In this document: piece after piece, positions 11,346-22,525 of the stretch
Layout: each line of letters opens with the position of its first letter
Numbering within the stretch: the stretch's first letter is position 1
Source of the DNA: Papio anubis
Lineage: Eukaryota > Chordata > Mammalia > Primates > Cercopithecidae
Length of the DNA: 64,000 nt
Assembly (NCBI RefSeq): GCF_008728515.1
Contig: NC_044986.1
Coordinates: 61,493,159-61,557,158, forward strand
Reading direction: 5' to 3'
The notes under the pieces: model-generated
Told to the model about the DNA's origin: nothing
Database searches by the model: none
The model's input: the letters and a program-made list of their open reading frames with translations, nothing else
Made by a program: the position numbers and the translations under genes

Positions 11346-13407
11346 TAAGTAAGTTAGTATTTCCAGATGAGGATTAAACTCTCTTATCCCACTCTTTCTA
11401 CTGCTCTCATCACCCTATAGCTTTCACTTTCCTTAATATAACCATTATATTTTTCACCATAATTATATTTAAATAAAATTCAGTTTGCGTGAATGACTAC
11501 TTAAATATTGTTACATTTAAACCACAGTGTACATAATGATTACATGTTATTTTTAAAAACATTTTTAAGTGACTGATAAAATTGTATTTATCATGAACAA
11601 TACGATGTTTTGAAATATATGTACATTGTAGAATTACTAAATCTATCTAATTAACATGTGATTGTATATTCTTTATCATGTAACATTTTGTTGTCTCTGA
11701 AGTTGAAACTTTGGCAGAGATAATTTATTGTCTACCCAAACATTGATCATTCTTTTTCTTTTTAGTAATAAAATCTGAATTTAGCCAGGCACAGCTAAAT
11801 AAAAGAGTTACATATTGCCAAATGCAAGTAGAAATATTTAAAACAGTAACTTATTTCAGAGTAACTGGCAACAAAGGGAGCTCCAACAACCCTTTCAAAA
11901 GCTACAGCTTGCATTTTAAGGGACTATTTAGCTATACTCCATACATTTCATGTTTTCAATATAATTAAGTTCAAGATATTCTACTTTTCTCTTGTAGTTT
12001 CTTGTATGATCCGTGTCTTATGTAGAAGTGTATTCTATAATTTTCAAACATTTGAAGTTTTCTGCATTTCCTAATGTTATCAATGTCATAATTGTGTATA
12101 TTTCTGTTATCTGATCCTGATTTTCTTACAGAAAGTGAATTTCCCCCTTTTTAAGTGCATACCTCATCATCATGTATACATAAAATCATTTATATATAAT
12201 CATATGTATGATTATATAAGAATTTAATACTTAGCTAACAACATTTTATTTAAAACGCAGACATTATTACAATGCCACAGCTGCCAATTGAAGAGTAGTA
12301 AATTGTAATTTTTTGAATTCCCTGCATTGTAAAAATGGTGAATAGATTAATAGCATACACATTCACTCTTTATTTCAGATGTGCCATACTCTCTTTAACA
12401 CTCTCAAACTCTCATGATGAAAAGTCAATTTTTCCAAACAGGTAACCATAAAATAACATACTATGTGTTAGGAAGGAGATGATTGAATTTCCTGGTAGGC
12501 ACATAGAACAAGTGATTAACGTTGCTAAGGGGATTTAAAAAAATCAAAGCTTTGTAGACTTTTATCAGGTTGTCCTTTGAAATCAGTAGGATTTCCTCAA
12601 ATGAATAAGGGGGAGATGGGCTTTCCATGAAGTTAAATTCCATGTCCAAACCACTAAAAGTTTTATATAAGGGCTATCATATAAATTTTTTTAAAGCAAT
12701 ATACTGAGTCTATATTATGGTAAACATAAAACCTTGTTCTCCAACCTACATCCTTACCTCTAGCATAAGTGGTATAATTTAGTTAAATTTTATAGTTCAA
12801 AGGCCAAGAAGATGGTGTTTGGCTGTGTATTGCAAAACAAAGCTAAGTACACATGCTTCGTGGGGGAATGGTGATATGGAAATGGACAGGAATATATATA
12901 AAAATAAGCAAGTAACATCAGAAAAAAACATAGCTCAAAAAATCTTCCTACACAGTCTTCAAACTGATAATTTATTTAGGTTAGAAGATTTTCTTTGAGA
13001 ATGTAATGCCTGGGGACATTTCTGCCATGCATTTGGAACCATGTGCTGGCAACTTCTGAATTCAGACATTAGAGTTTTTCATAACATTACAACTGTCAGT
13101 CTTATTCAATGCAGAACCATGCTGGATTAATGGAATCATATCTGATATGTACTTTTATTTTGCAGTATGATTTCTCTTTATTAGTTTGTTATAGTGACTA
13201 TTCTCATGCAGAAATTTGCATAAAAATATTTTTAACAAAACGAGAAAATGTACAATGACCTTGTTTGGAAAAAATATTGGAGATATTAATCAGGGCTTTC
13301 ACAATATTTTTGTCAGTTTGTTAATATATCAAAAATGCTTCATTTTACTGAAACTTTCTGAGTGTTTAGTAAGATGCTTGTCATGGTTCTAAAAGCTCTA
13401 AGTATAT
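11346..13407. other. AT-rich non-coding DNA
   Basis: No repeat family is recognised. A perfect small palindrome lies at 12193-12218, with 12-bp arms TATATAATCATA and TATGATTATATA around a 2-bp centre. Open frames in the interval are short and carry no recognisable domain. Confidence 0.5.
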
Positions 13408-13545
13408 TATATAACTCCATTCTTACAATATTTTATGTGTTTTTTTGCATATTGTAAGAACATGTGCAAAATGTAAAAAATTACTTAAAATAGTGTAAGA
13501 ATGGAATTATATACTATCTACATATATATTATATATGTAGATAGT
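13408..13545. repeat. nested inverted repeats
   Basis: Three overlapping inversions are visible. 13408-13427 pairs with 13494-13513 with one mismatch (ACTCCATTCTTACA against TGTAAGAATGGAAT). TTCTTACAATAT at 13420-13431 pairs perfectly with ATATTGTAAGAA at 13449-13460. 13513-13545 is itself a near-perfect 33-nt palindrome (ACTATCTACATATATA against TATATATGTAGATAGT). It may be an old MITE or a locally expanded AT palindrome. Confidence 0.6.
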
Positions 13546-13549
13546 GCTA

Positions 13550-13645
13550 TTTAAAGACAGGTTGAGAAATTTGTATAATGACACAATTAGTAATGGATAG
13601 AATCAGGATACAAATCTAGGAAATCTGATTTTGATGTTGAAAATC
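13550..13645 (-). mobile_element. MIR SINE fragment
   Basis: GACACAATTAGTAATGGATA, AATCAGGATACAAATCTAGG and AAATCTGATTTT follow the antisense MIR segment (resembling CACACAGCTAGTAAGTGGCA then GGATTCAAACCCAGG). It is diverged and partial. Confidence 0.45.
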
Positions 13646-14515
13646 TTATTCCAAGATAGTCACAGCTACCTGGGTGGGTCAATGTGCTAAGCTATGATTC
13701 CTGCATTAGAAAGAAGTATCTGAGTATGCTTTTAAGAACTGAAGAGTAAACATGAATTAACCAGAGTACGGGCAGAGCAATCCAAATATATTTTGAGGGT
13801 CTCCGGGAATTTAAATAAATGTAGCATAGCCGGAGAAGCCTGCATGATAGCAGAAGATGATGATGAAAATACAGACAAAGTTCAGACAATACCATAATTG
13901 ACACTTTGAATTTTATATGAATGACAAATCACTGGAAATTTCTAAGCAGGAAAATGTTATAATCTGAGTACTCTGTATAAAATGAAGCAGATGGAGTGGC
14001 AGTGAAGGAGGGGTGATTGGTTAGTTTCCTAAAGAAATATAAAAAGACTACCTGGCAGTAATTAACACTGAAGTTGGTAATTATGAGCATACGCAGGTAT
14101 CACTCTAATTAGTGCTGTTTTTGTCCAGCAGCATTCAGCTGGTTAGGAACAGGATGAGAGATGGCCAGAGTGGCAGAGTTGGGAGAGAGGTTTGTGAGGA
14201 GGAGATGGTCGAGAGTTAAAGGGTGTTTGTGGCTATGTTTCAAGATGGTTTTTACTGAACCAAGCTCATAGAAATTTAAAGAGTTGAGGATACTGGACTT
14301 TCTGGTTATTGTGAATGTGACAGAAATGACTTTTCCCCTCTCTGAAGATTCAGCTGATTGGTCCTGTTTTTAATTTGACAAAATATAAGGTGACTAAGAG
14401 ATTCATGTACTAAGGGGTTACTATGCACTGGATGAATATTTATATTATTATAATATAATTTCTTTTTAGTTAGTAACACCAAAGTCACTGGTTCAATCAA
14501 CAAGGTTTATTGTCT
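13646..14515. other. non-coding DNA, nothing firm
   Basis: No repeat family is named. The G-rich segment 13980-14240 is less AT-rich than its surroundings and could be an unrecognised old repeat. Confidence 0.5.
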
Positions 14516-14519
14516 ACTC

Positions 14520-14740
14520 CAAAAACAGGTTTTGTCTTTTCAAAATTGTTAAATTTTTAAAAGATGTTGTTTTAAATATATACTACAGAACAAAGAACGA
14601 TATTATAAACTCTCTTGTACCTTTCATCTAACCTCAATAATTAGAAACTCTTGGCCAATCTTGTGTTTCTTATACCTCTATTCAACCTTCCAGATTATTT
14701 TGAAGCAGTTTAGATATAATTTTATAAGATAAGTTGCAAC
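14520..14740 (-). mobile_element. possible L1M 3' UTR fragment
   Basis: CTCTTGTACCTTTCATCTAA, CTCTTGGCCAATCTTGTGTT and CCAGATTATTTTGAAGCAGT occur in the order of a high-copy antisense L1M-type segment that I remember. Orientation and family are inferred. Confidence 0.4.
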
Positions 14741-14967
14741 GTTCTCTTACTTTCTCCCTATTTATCTCCTCCTGGTTTGGTCCTTTCTTTCTATTTAGTT
14801 CTACAGAGCTAATGGAACTATTATTCCACTTTTGGCAAAAGTTTAATAAGCTCTTTCTTCTAGTGCTGTTGTGATACCAGGCTTATTTTGATTTTCCTTC
14901 ATAATTATGTTAATGTGGAAAAAGTTATATAACACTGTATTCCATAAAAAACTCAATTAAAAATTTA

Positions 14968-15016
14968 AATATGTGTGTATATGTATATATACATATATTT
15001 ATATATGTACATACAT
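14968..15016. repeat. TA/TG-rich low-complexity palindrome
   Basis: Alternating purine-pyrimidine sequence (TGTGTATATGTATATATACA and onward) with self-complementary stretches. The adjacent 15017-15446 shows no recognised element. Confidence 0.7.
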
Positions 15017-15446
15017 TCTTGATATAATGTTTGTCCAACTTATAAATTAAATTTTGGAACAAATTTTAAATGTATGAATAAGTGAAATGTATTCATTTGG
15101 GGACAGTTTAGAAGCTTGGGTTTTATTTTGCACCTGCATACCAAGTTGCAGCTAAAATTGCACACCAAAATTTAAATAAAAACCAGAAACCAAAATTTAA
15201 AAGCTGTAGAAATTCATCTGAGTGGCAATATGTAATTAAATCCATTGATGAAATAGAAATAGATACTCTAGAGATGAGATGCACATCAGTGGGTACTTGA
15301 ATGGTAACAAAAGACACCTGAATCTCCAACATAAATTCCAAAACTTTAAAGCATGTTTGTAGCTCCTTTTAGGGAGAGCTGATGGATTGTGAAGGATTCA
15401 ACTAACAGATTAAAAAACACTAAATGTGTTTATTTCTATATATATA

Positions 15447-15732
15447 TTTTTTGATCCCAAGTCTAGCTTTGTCACCCAGGCTGGAATGCAGTGGCATGAT
15501 CTCGGCTCACTGCAACCTCCGCCTCCTGGGTTCAAGCGATTCTCCTGCCTCTGCCTCCTGAGTAGTTGGTACTATAGACACACACCACTGCACTTGGCTA
15601 ATTTTTGTATTTTTAGTAGAGACAGGGTCTCACCATGTTGGTCAGGCTGATCTCAATCTCCTGACCTCGTGATTCACCCCCTTCGACCTCCCAAAGTGCT
15701 GGGATTACAGTCATGAGCCACAGTACCCAGCC
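15447..15732 (-). mobile_element. Alu, full length
   Basis: Reverse-complement Alu starting at a T run (15447) with GTCACCCAGGCTGGAATGCA, GATTCTCCTGCCTCTGCCTC, TTTTTAGTAGAGACAGGGTC and ending near CAGTACCCAGCC. Mutation load suggests an AluS-age copy. It forms the left arm of an inverted Alu pair with 15787-16372. Confidence 0.93.
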
Positions 15733-15786
15733 TTAAAAATTCTAAATTTTTTTTTTTAAAAAAAAAAGCAAAAAACAGAAAAAACT

Positions 15787-16372
15787 GACTGGATGTGGTG
15801 GCTCACACCTTTAATCCTAGCACTTTGGGAGGCCAAGGTGGGCAGATCACCTGAGGTCAGGAGTTTGAGACCAGCTAGGCCAACATGTGAAATCCGTCTC
15901 TACTAAAAATACAAAATTAGCCGGATGTGGTAGTGCATGCCTGTAATCTCAGCCACTAGGGAGGCTGAGGCAGGAGAATCACTTCAACCTGGGAGGCAGT
16001 AGTTGTAGTGAGCTGAGATCACATCATTGCACTCCAGCCTGGGTGACAAGAGCGAAACTCCAGAGGCTGGGCGCGGTGGCTCAAGCCTGTAATCCCAGCA
16101 CTTTGGGAGGCCGAGACGGGCGGATCACGAGGTCAGGAGATCGAGACCATCCTGGCTAACACAGTGAAACCCCGTCTCCACTAAAAAATACAAAAAATTA
16201 GCCGGGCGCGGTGGCGGGCCCCTGTAGTCCCAGCTACTCAGGAGGCTGAGGCAGGAGAATGGCGTGAAACCGGGAGGCGGAGCTTGCAGTGAGCGCCACA
16301 GCACTCCAGCCTGGGCGACAGAGCGAGACTCCGTCCCCCCCCCAAAAAAGAATGAAACTCCATCTCAAAACA
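15787..16372 (+). mobile_element. older Alu, split by a younger Alu
   Basis: Sense Alu beginning GACTGGATGTGGTGGCTCAC and reading to GCCTGGGTGACAAGAGCGAA. It is broken at 16062 and its tail (AACTCCATCTCAAAACAATA) resumes after 16353. It is moderately diverged (AluS/J age). Confidence 0.92.
16063..16353 (+). mobile_element. young AluY, Old World monkey type
   Basis: This nearly undiverged Alu carries GGCTCAAGCCTGTAATCC and GAGACGGGCGGATCACGAGG, which I associate with cercopithecid AluYR rather than human AluY. It has lost about 10 bp around the CCGAGATCG block (GTGAGCGCCACAGCACTCC remains) and its tail begins with a nine-C run before A residues. GAAACTCCA at 16054-16062 and 16354-16362 is the target-site duplication inside the older Alu. 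Confidence 0.93.
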
Positions 16373-16413
16373 ATAATAACGACAACAACAATAATAATAA
16401 CAATAATAATAAC
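16368..16413. repeat. (AAT/AAC)n microsatellite, Alu tail
   Basis: Imperfect CAATAATAAC-type repeats grown from the A-rich tail of the split Alu. It creates a meaningless poly-Asn frame. Confidence 0.9.
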
Positions 16414-19400
16414 TTACTCTCTTCTGTTTTTTCTCTTAAAATGTTTGCTTCAGGACACTGACTTTCAGAACAACATAGAAGTGTATTAACTAAATACAAG
16501 GAGGTATTGATAGCCTTCAAAATATTCAATCCAAAAATTCTCAAATATTTTGTGCATGGATAAGTAAAGGTATACTACTTAAAAGATGAGTTCCACTGTA
16601 ACATTTCGAAGGCTTGGCGTTTCAATGATAAGTTTATTAACTGAACTTAATGATGTTATTCCCATTATAATAGGAGCCTGAAGGAGCCGTTAGATCAGCT
16701 TTTGCTTTTCCTCTCTAGCAGATTGAAAGCCAGCTACTTGTGTTGACATCTTAGTCCATACATATCAACAACTGAGAATATGACACTGTAACTTATCAGT
16801 TTGTGCTCTGTGTGTGTTTGATAAGGGTAAACTAAAGGTGTTTGAATTAGGATGCTTTATGCACTTGCTTTTTCCTATACTCAGTATTAAATGCTAGACA
16901 TGACTCTTCTTAACACTGCCTATCTCTGCCTATGTAAGGGGACATACTCTGTAAGTGAACATATGGATGTATCTATGTGTGTGTGTGTATTGCAAATCCA
17001 TGGACACATATATAAAGACTTCTATACCTCATTCTATGCTATAAGGACCTCAAAAATGTACATGTATGTTTACATACACATGTGTACAACTATATGAATT
17101 TATGTAGGCATATTTATGTATATATACATGTACTTAAATTTATGTATATATACATAAAAGTATTTATTACATAAACAAGCATATATATACAATCAATGAA
17201 TTTTTATGTATTCTATGATTTACAGTTGCTATTAATCTATTTTTAGAAAATTATTTGGCCACAAGTTCTACCAGGTTCTACTAGAAACAGTTTGAGAATG
17301 AAGCAGTTGTTTCCAGTGCATCAACATTTCAGAATCATATATTATCTGTATCTAAAAGTTCTCATATGTTTACTCAAAGAACATACTTGGTAGTGCTGGA
17401 TTTTAGCTTGAGGGATAAAAGGGGATAAATGATATATCTTACTCCTAGTGAATACAGCCTCCTTAGCTTATTCTTTAGTGACAACTGTGGGAATATATTC
17501 TGGACAGGGTAGACACCCATCAATTTGGCTCTACTGTAGCTCTTGGCATTGCTGGTTTCAAGCTTCTTTGCATTCACTGTAGGCCTAGTGTACTTATTTA
17601 AAGAAAGAGAACAGGAAATATTCAATGTTTGTAGGTGTTCTGTAGCATTCCAAGAATCTTTTTTTACCAGTATTAGTATCAGAAAAAGAGAACATTTCTC
17701 CTGAGAATCTAGCTTGTCATTAGCTTGTGAACAATGTGAAGCCACAAATACTAAAATTTTCACTTTATATTACTTGTGGGGATTCTCAAGAACTTATTTT
17801 ATGAAATATACCTAACAATGTTATAAAACTTATGAATTCTAAGTTCTGATGCCATGTTTGGCTTTATATTATGTTTTATTTTTATCTGCATTCTACCCTA
17901 ATTTATTACCTCTTTTTTTTTGAAAGCTGGCTTATTCTTCCTGCAAATTGATGTGTAGATGAACCAAATAACTACACAAATCAATCCTAGGTAGAATATT
18001 ATTAAGTCATCGTGGACAATGTTGACCAGTATTGTATCTTTTTTCCCCCTTATTTTATGATTCATGCTAAAGACGGGTAACTTTTATATTCATATACCTA
18101 CTCTTGCGTTATCCTGAATGCTGGTCATGTTCAATCACTTATTTCATATTTTAAGTGTGATCTATTGGTGAAAAATTATTTTCTAATTTGTTTTTATTAT
18201 AAAATTTGAAGTAAACTATCAGGTATTATAACCAATGTTTACACTGCTGCCATTAGCTAAGTAGTAAAAAAAAAAGTTGTAGTACGATACAATAACTACA
18301 CACTATCATATACCCTCATCCTGAATAAGAAATTATTACTCTGCTATGGAAGTCATATTCTTTGATCAAAAGCCCTACACATGGTTTGCTTATATTTCTC
18401 TTGAGGAAGAAATTTGCTCAGCATGCTTTCCAATAATTTAGCAGCTTCAACAAATAGTTAGAAATCAACTACTTAACTCCATAAAACCATAGCCATTTCA
18501 GAAAGGAAAATGAGGTCTCTCTCTGTCAATAATCCATGATTAAAATGACCATATATGCATGTTGCGAGTACAGTCTTGATTTACACCTGTTGTCCTGACA
18601 TCCTGTCTGGTTAAACTTTGTCTTGGTTTTACTACTTTAATAAGATATTTTTAATAATGGTTGCACTAAAATAAGCCAGGATGAATTTGACCTCCATTTT
18701 TCTACTATGTTCTTGCTTAATAGCCTTTGAAACGTACATGCAGTCAATAGATTTCTGATGTTAACATGTGGTTAAATCAGAAAGATGCCCAGCAATAACC
18801 TGGTGCTTTCCAGATGCAGCATAACTAACATTTTCTTTCAAGGACAGCAAGAAGGGCTTTGCTGATAAAATAAAATGTGCTTGGCCTCTGAGACAGAAAT
18901 GGCTAGGGACAGCTAACTCCTGCTCTCAGTGATGAGGAAGTATATGATGATGCTGCCCCTGCCATGTACTCAGGCTACCAGCCAGTGAGCTTGTGTAATT
19001 CAGGGTACAATCTGGAAAATATACTAAGCATCCAGGCTGCTAATCGGTGAATCAGTGGGAAAGTGGGAAATGTAGGCTAGGTTTAGAAATATAGTGATAG
19101 GAAACAGACTTGAGCTACAGAAAGCAATATTTCATGGAGTTTTCTTTGTTTTGCAATTCTTTTTTGTTTGCTTGTTTAACAGTAAACCTGTCTGAATCAA
19201 TGAGCTAAAAAATTGAAAGTACATATCTAATGAAAAATTATAGAATGGGTTGTAGTTTCTCAAAAAGTTGATGATAAAAACTCAAACTGAACAAAATGCT
19301 TGTTGGTGCTCACCACTCACCTTGTGGACAATATTGATTTTACCATTACATGAAAACCAGAAGACACAAATCTGCTAAAGGCACCTCTGTGTCTACTTCT

Positions 19401-22320
19401 AAGGTAAGTAGGTTTATAAAGAAGATGGAACCTGAAGATTATACTTTCACACTTATAGCTACATAACGTGACTTTATGTCTCATTCTAAGAAGCATGATC
19501 TATTTAAAAAACAAAAAACAAAAAACAATTTTCTCTCATTTTAGATTATTAGGGGTTTTTAAATTTTTTTTGTACATTTATTGAAATCAATGTGCCAGCT
19601 CTTAAGGTGTTGACTTCATCTCCAGATATATATCTGTCACTGGAAACTTCAAAGTAAAATTATTTACTCCAATAAAAATTGACTTTTCAAATTCAATTTA
19701 TAAAATATAAAAAATTGCAATCTTTCCATCAAACTTGAAGCATCTTATATCATTGTCAATACTACTGTCAGTTCAGATTAGTAGTCCAAATAAAATAAAA
19801 TTACTTGACTCTATAGTTAGAATGCAAACATAAATTTTAATGAAGCATTGTGTTGGGTTAAGAATCATGGTCTCATAAAATTAAGAAAACTAGAATACAG
19901 AAATGTGCTTGAATTTGGTTCATATACACACGTAATTTAAAATTGATTCCAATCAAACCTCAATATTCTATTAATCCAAGTTTAAATTACAGTTCTCAAA
20001 ATGTAGAAATGTTTTTGTAAGTACACAGGGAAGCACTGAACTGCAAAATATTTTTAAGAAACCTGTTGTTGAATAGAGAAAATACTTCAACATGACAGCA
20101 CTGAATTACTGCCTGTTATTAATTGTACTTAAAAAATGTTTGAGCCTTTCAAATAGTCTTTTGTAAATCAAACTGAATGATTTACAATTCCATTTAACTT
20201 TGTGTAGATGGGTTTTAAAATTTTTATGTGCATTTTTGTTATCACTCTGGAAATCTTTAACCAAATTTTTCAATGAATGACGAACCAAAAAACTTCAGCT
20301 TTGAAGCGTTTATTTAATTGTAATAACTTAAAAAGTGCTTGCAAACAAGATATTGACATTTATCTGTAAAAAAGCAGGACAAAAATGCAATAAAACAGTG
20401 GAGCTCAAGTGATGCATACATTATATTTTTGAAACGCTATACCTGTTCCTTAGGTAGTGCAACCTGTGAAAGAACTTTTTGGTGGGGCTCCAGTTTTTAA
20501 TGGGGTAAATTTATATTCTATCCCAGAATGGAAATAAATTTCATAACTATAAAATTTTGTCACATTTAAATTGTTAAATATTCAAAAAGCATGGCAACAG
20601 AAAACATATTTGAGATTTTTCTTCTGTGAAAATATGTGCCAAAGTAAGTGTTGAGTATTGAGGCATGAAAAAAGTACTTGTAACAGCGTTTAGGCTTAAA
20701 TATTTACAAATTTTAATATAAAGAAATAGAATTAAAAACATACTCCAGTTAGTAGAATTTTCTCTCAACTTACGAGATACCTCAGCACTCACAGAGTATT
20801 TTCTCAATTGAAAGTATTATGATTCAGAGAAAATCAATTCAGCATGTAAAAATTTTTAATATTACTAACCTTAAAATAAAATTTAAAGAAGGTTGCAGGT
20901 AATTAGAAAAAAGACTGAAAATAAATCCATATTAAAAAAACATATATTCTTTAAAAATTAAAATAAAACCAGTGATTTTGAATTTTAGAGAGTTATAGCT
21001 AGAAAACAAATTACTGTATATAAATGTTATTTTTCATATTCACATATTTAATCAATACAAAGATTTTTTGCTCTAATGTAGAGATAAATATTATTTTTAA
21101 TCTTTAGGAAAAGTGATTTTGAAAATAATTTTTGAAACAAAATATTTCTAGATCTTCTAATATAATTAAATGAATTTGTCAGCTAAGTAATTATTTAAAT
21201 ATATACAATTTTAATTGTTTTTAACACTGCTTCTAACTCTCAAAAATTTCTCAGTTGATAATTATATGGTTATTCCATTTCTTACATATTATATTGGAAA
21301 GCAACTGTACTGACATCCTAACACAAATTCTCTCTTTACAGATGAGAATCTACAGTGGAAAATGATTATATAATAAATTCAATGCTCTAAACCAGTTAAA
21401 AGAGCCAAGGCAACATTGCACTCCCTTCATTTCAAATTCAGGATTCGTTTTTGTTTGTTTCTCCATTTCTGTTTCTGTTTTAGTTATACAGCTTAGGTTA
21501 TAAGACAGTTTTTTTTCACCTTAGGTAAACCAATAGGATTCTTACTCCACAAAAAGGGCTATGAAGGAACAATCACTTATAAATTTTTTTTCAGACAAAT
21601 GAAATAAATATTGAGTCCCTCTTCCATCGGACTGCCAGAAAAGTATGTATCTGTCATTATTGGTGTTCCCTCTCTATTCCTATTTTTGAGCTTTTCAAAG
21701 CAAGGCCATTTGAGAAAGCATCCCATGGGTCCACGTTGTTTCACATAGGTTCCTCTTGAGATGCTCATGAACTAAATCCGTATAATTAAGGATTTTGTGG
21801 CTGTCACGACACCTGAAGGATGAAAATAGTTCTATTTATTTTCATCTGCTTTAGCATTTTTGAAGGTGTAAATCTAGTTCCGTATCTTGGAAAATCTGTG
21901 TTTCTCAAATCTATCTTGACACTTGGGGAAAACACTCCTCCTTTCCCTATTCCTGTCTATATCCTTTAAAGGCCTTGACATTTCCCTCCTTCCTTTGTGG
22001 CACATCAAACATCATTTCTTCAGCTTGGATATTCACAATGACAGGAAGAGGAATTGTCTTTAGTTTCTTCTGGTAGTCTTACATTTGCCCAGAGGCTGAG
22101 GGACATATATGATCTGGAAATTGTAGTAACTTGATTAGTAGGAGTGGAGGAGAAACAGTGATACCAGTAAATTATCCTATCAAAACTTTCCATGGCTTCC
22201 TTTCCTGTTCTATTTAGGGCTGCCATGGTTCTCTTTATCTGTTGCTTACTGAGGAGAACATGCTATTTTCTGCCGATTAGGCTCACATAATAGAATGCAT
22301 AATACAATTGTTCGGTATGT
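16414..22320. other. long repeat-poor AT-rich stretch
   Basis: Almost 6 kb with no Alu, recognisable L1 or LTR. It includes a TG run near 16978-16988, a TATG-rich stretch at 17040-17200, an AAAAAAC-type run at 19507-19526, and the longest reading frame outside named repeats (129 codons, 17374-17763, minus strand). That frame has no recognisable motif and a length expected by chance in this much AT-rich DNA. Nothing supports a gene. Confidence 0.55.
17040..17200. repeat. TATG/TACA low-complexity tract
   Basis: Repeated TATGTATATATACAT motifs, including near-identical copies around 17116 and 17142. Alternating purine-pyrimidine and strongly self-complementary. Confidence 0.75.
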
Positions 22321-22325
22321 GGTAA

Positions 22326-22525
22326 GATATAGTGGAAAGAACACAAGGTATAAAATCATATGTGCTATGTTTGCATTCCAGTTTACGCATCTATTAGCTA
22401 TGTGAGTTTAAAATAATACTTAAATGAGTTCTAATTCTTCATTTGTAGAATAATGAAAACAATTCCAGAAATATGATGATTTTGTGGGAACTCTGTAGGC
22501 ATCCAGTATTTCCTATCCTTTTTGT
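22326..22525 (+). mobile_element. MIR SINE
   Basis: AGTGGAAAGAACACAAGG, TTGCATTCCAGTTTACGCAT, TATTAGCTATGTGAGTTTAA, TCTTCATTTGTAGAATAATG and CTCTGTAGGCATCCAGTATT follow MIR order from its 5' part through the core. Divergence is typical of a pre-eutherian insertion. Confidence 0.75.

Noticed and set aside
17374..17763. 129-codon minus-strand open frame, the longest outside named repeats
   Set aside because: No motif, no signal of codon bias, and a length that a 64 kb AT-rich window should produce about once by chance.
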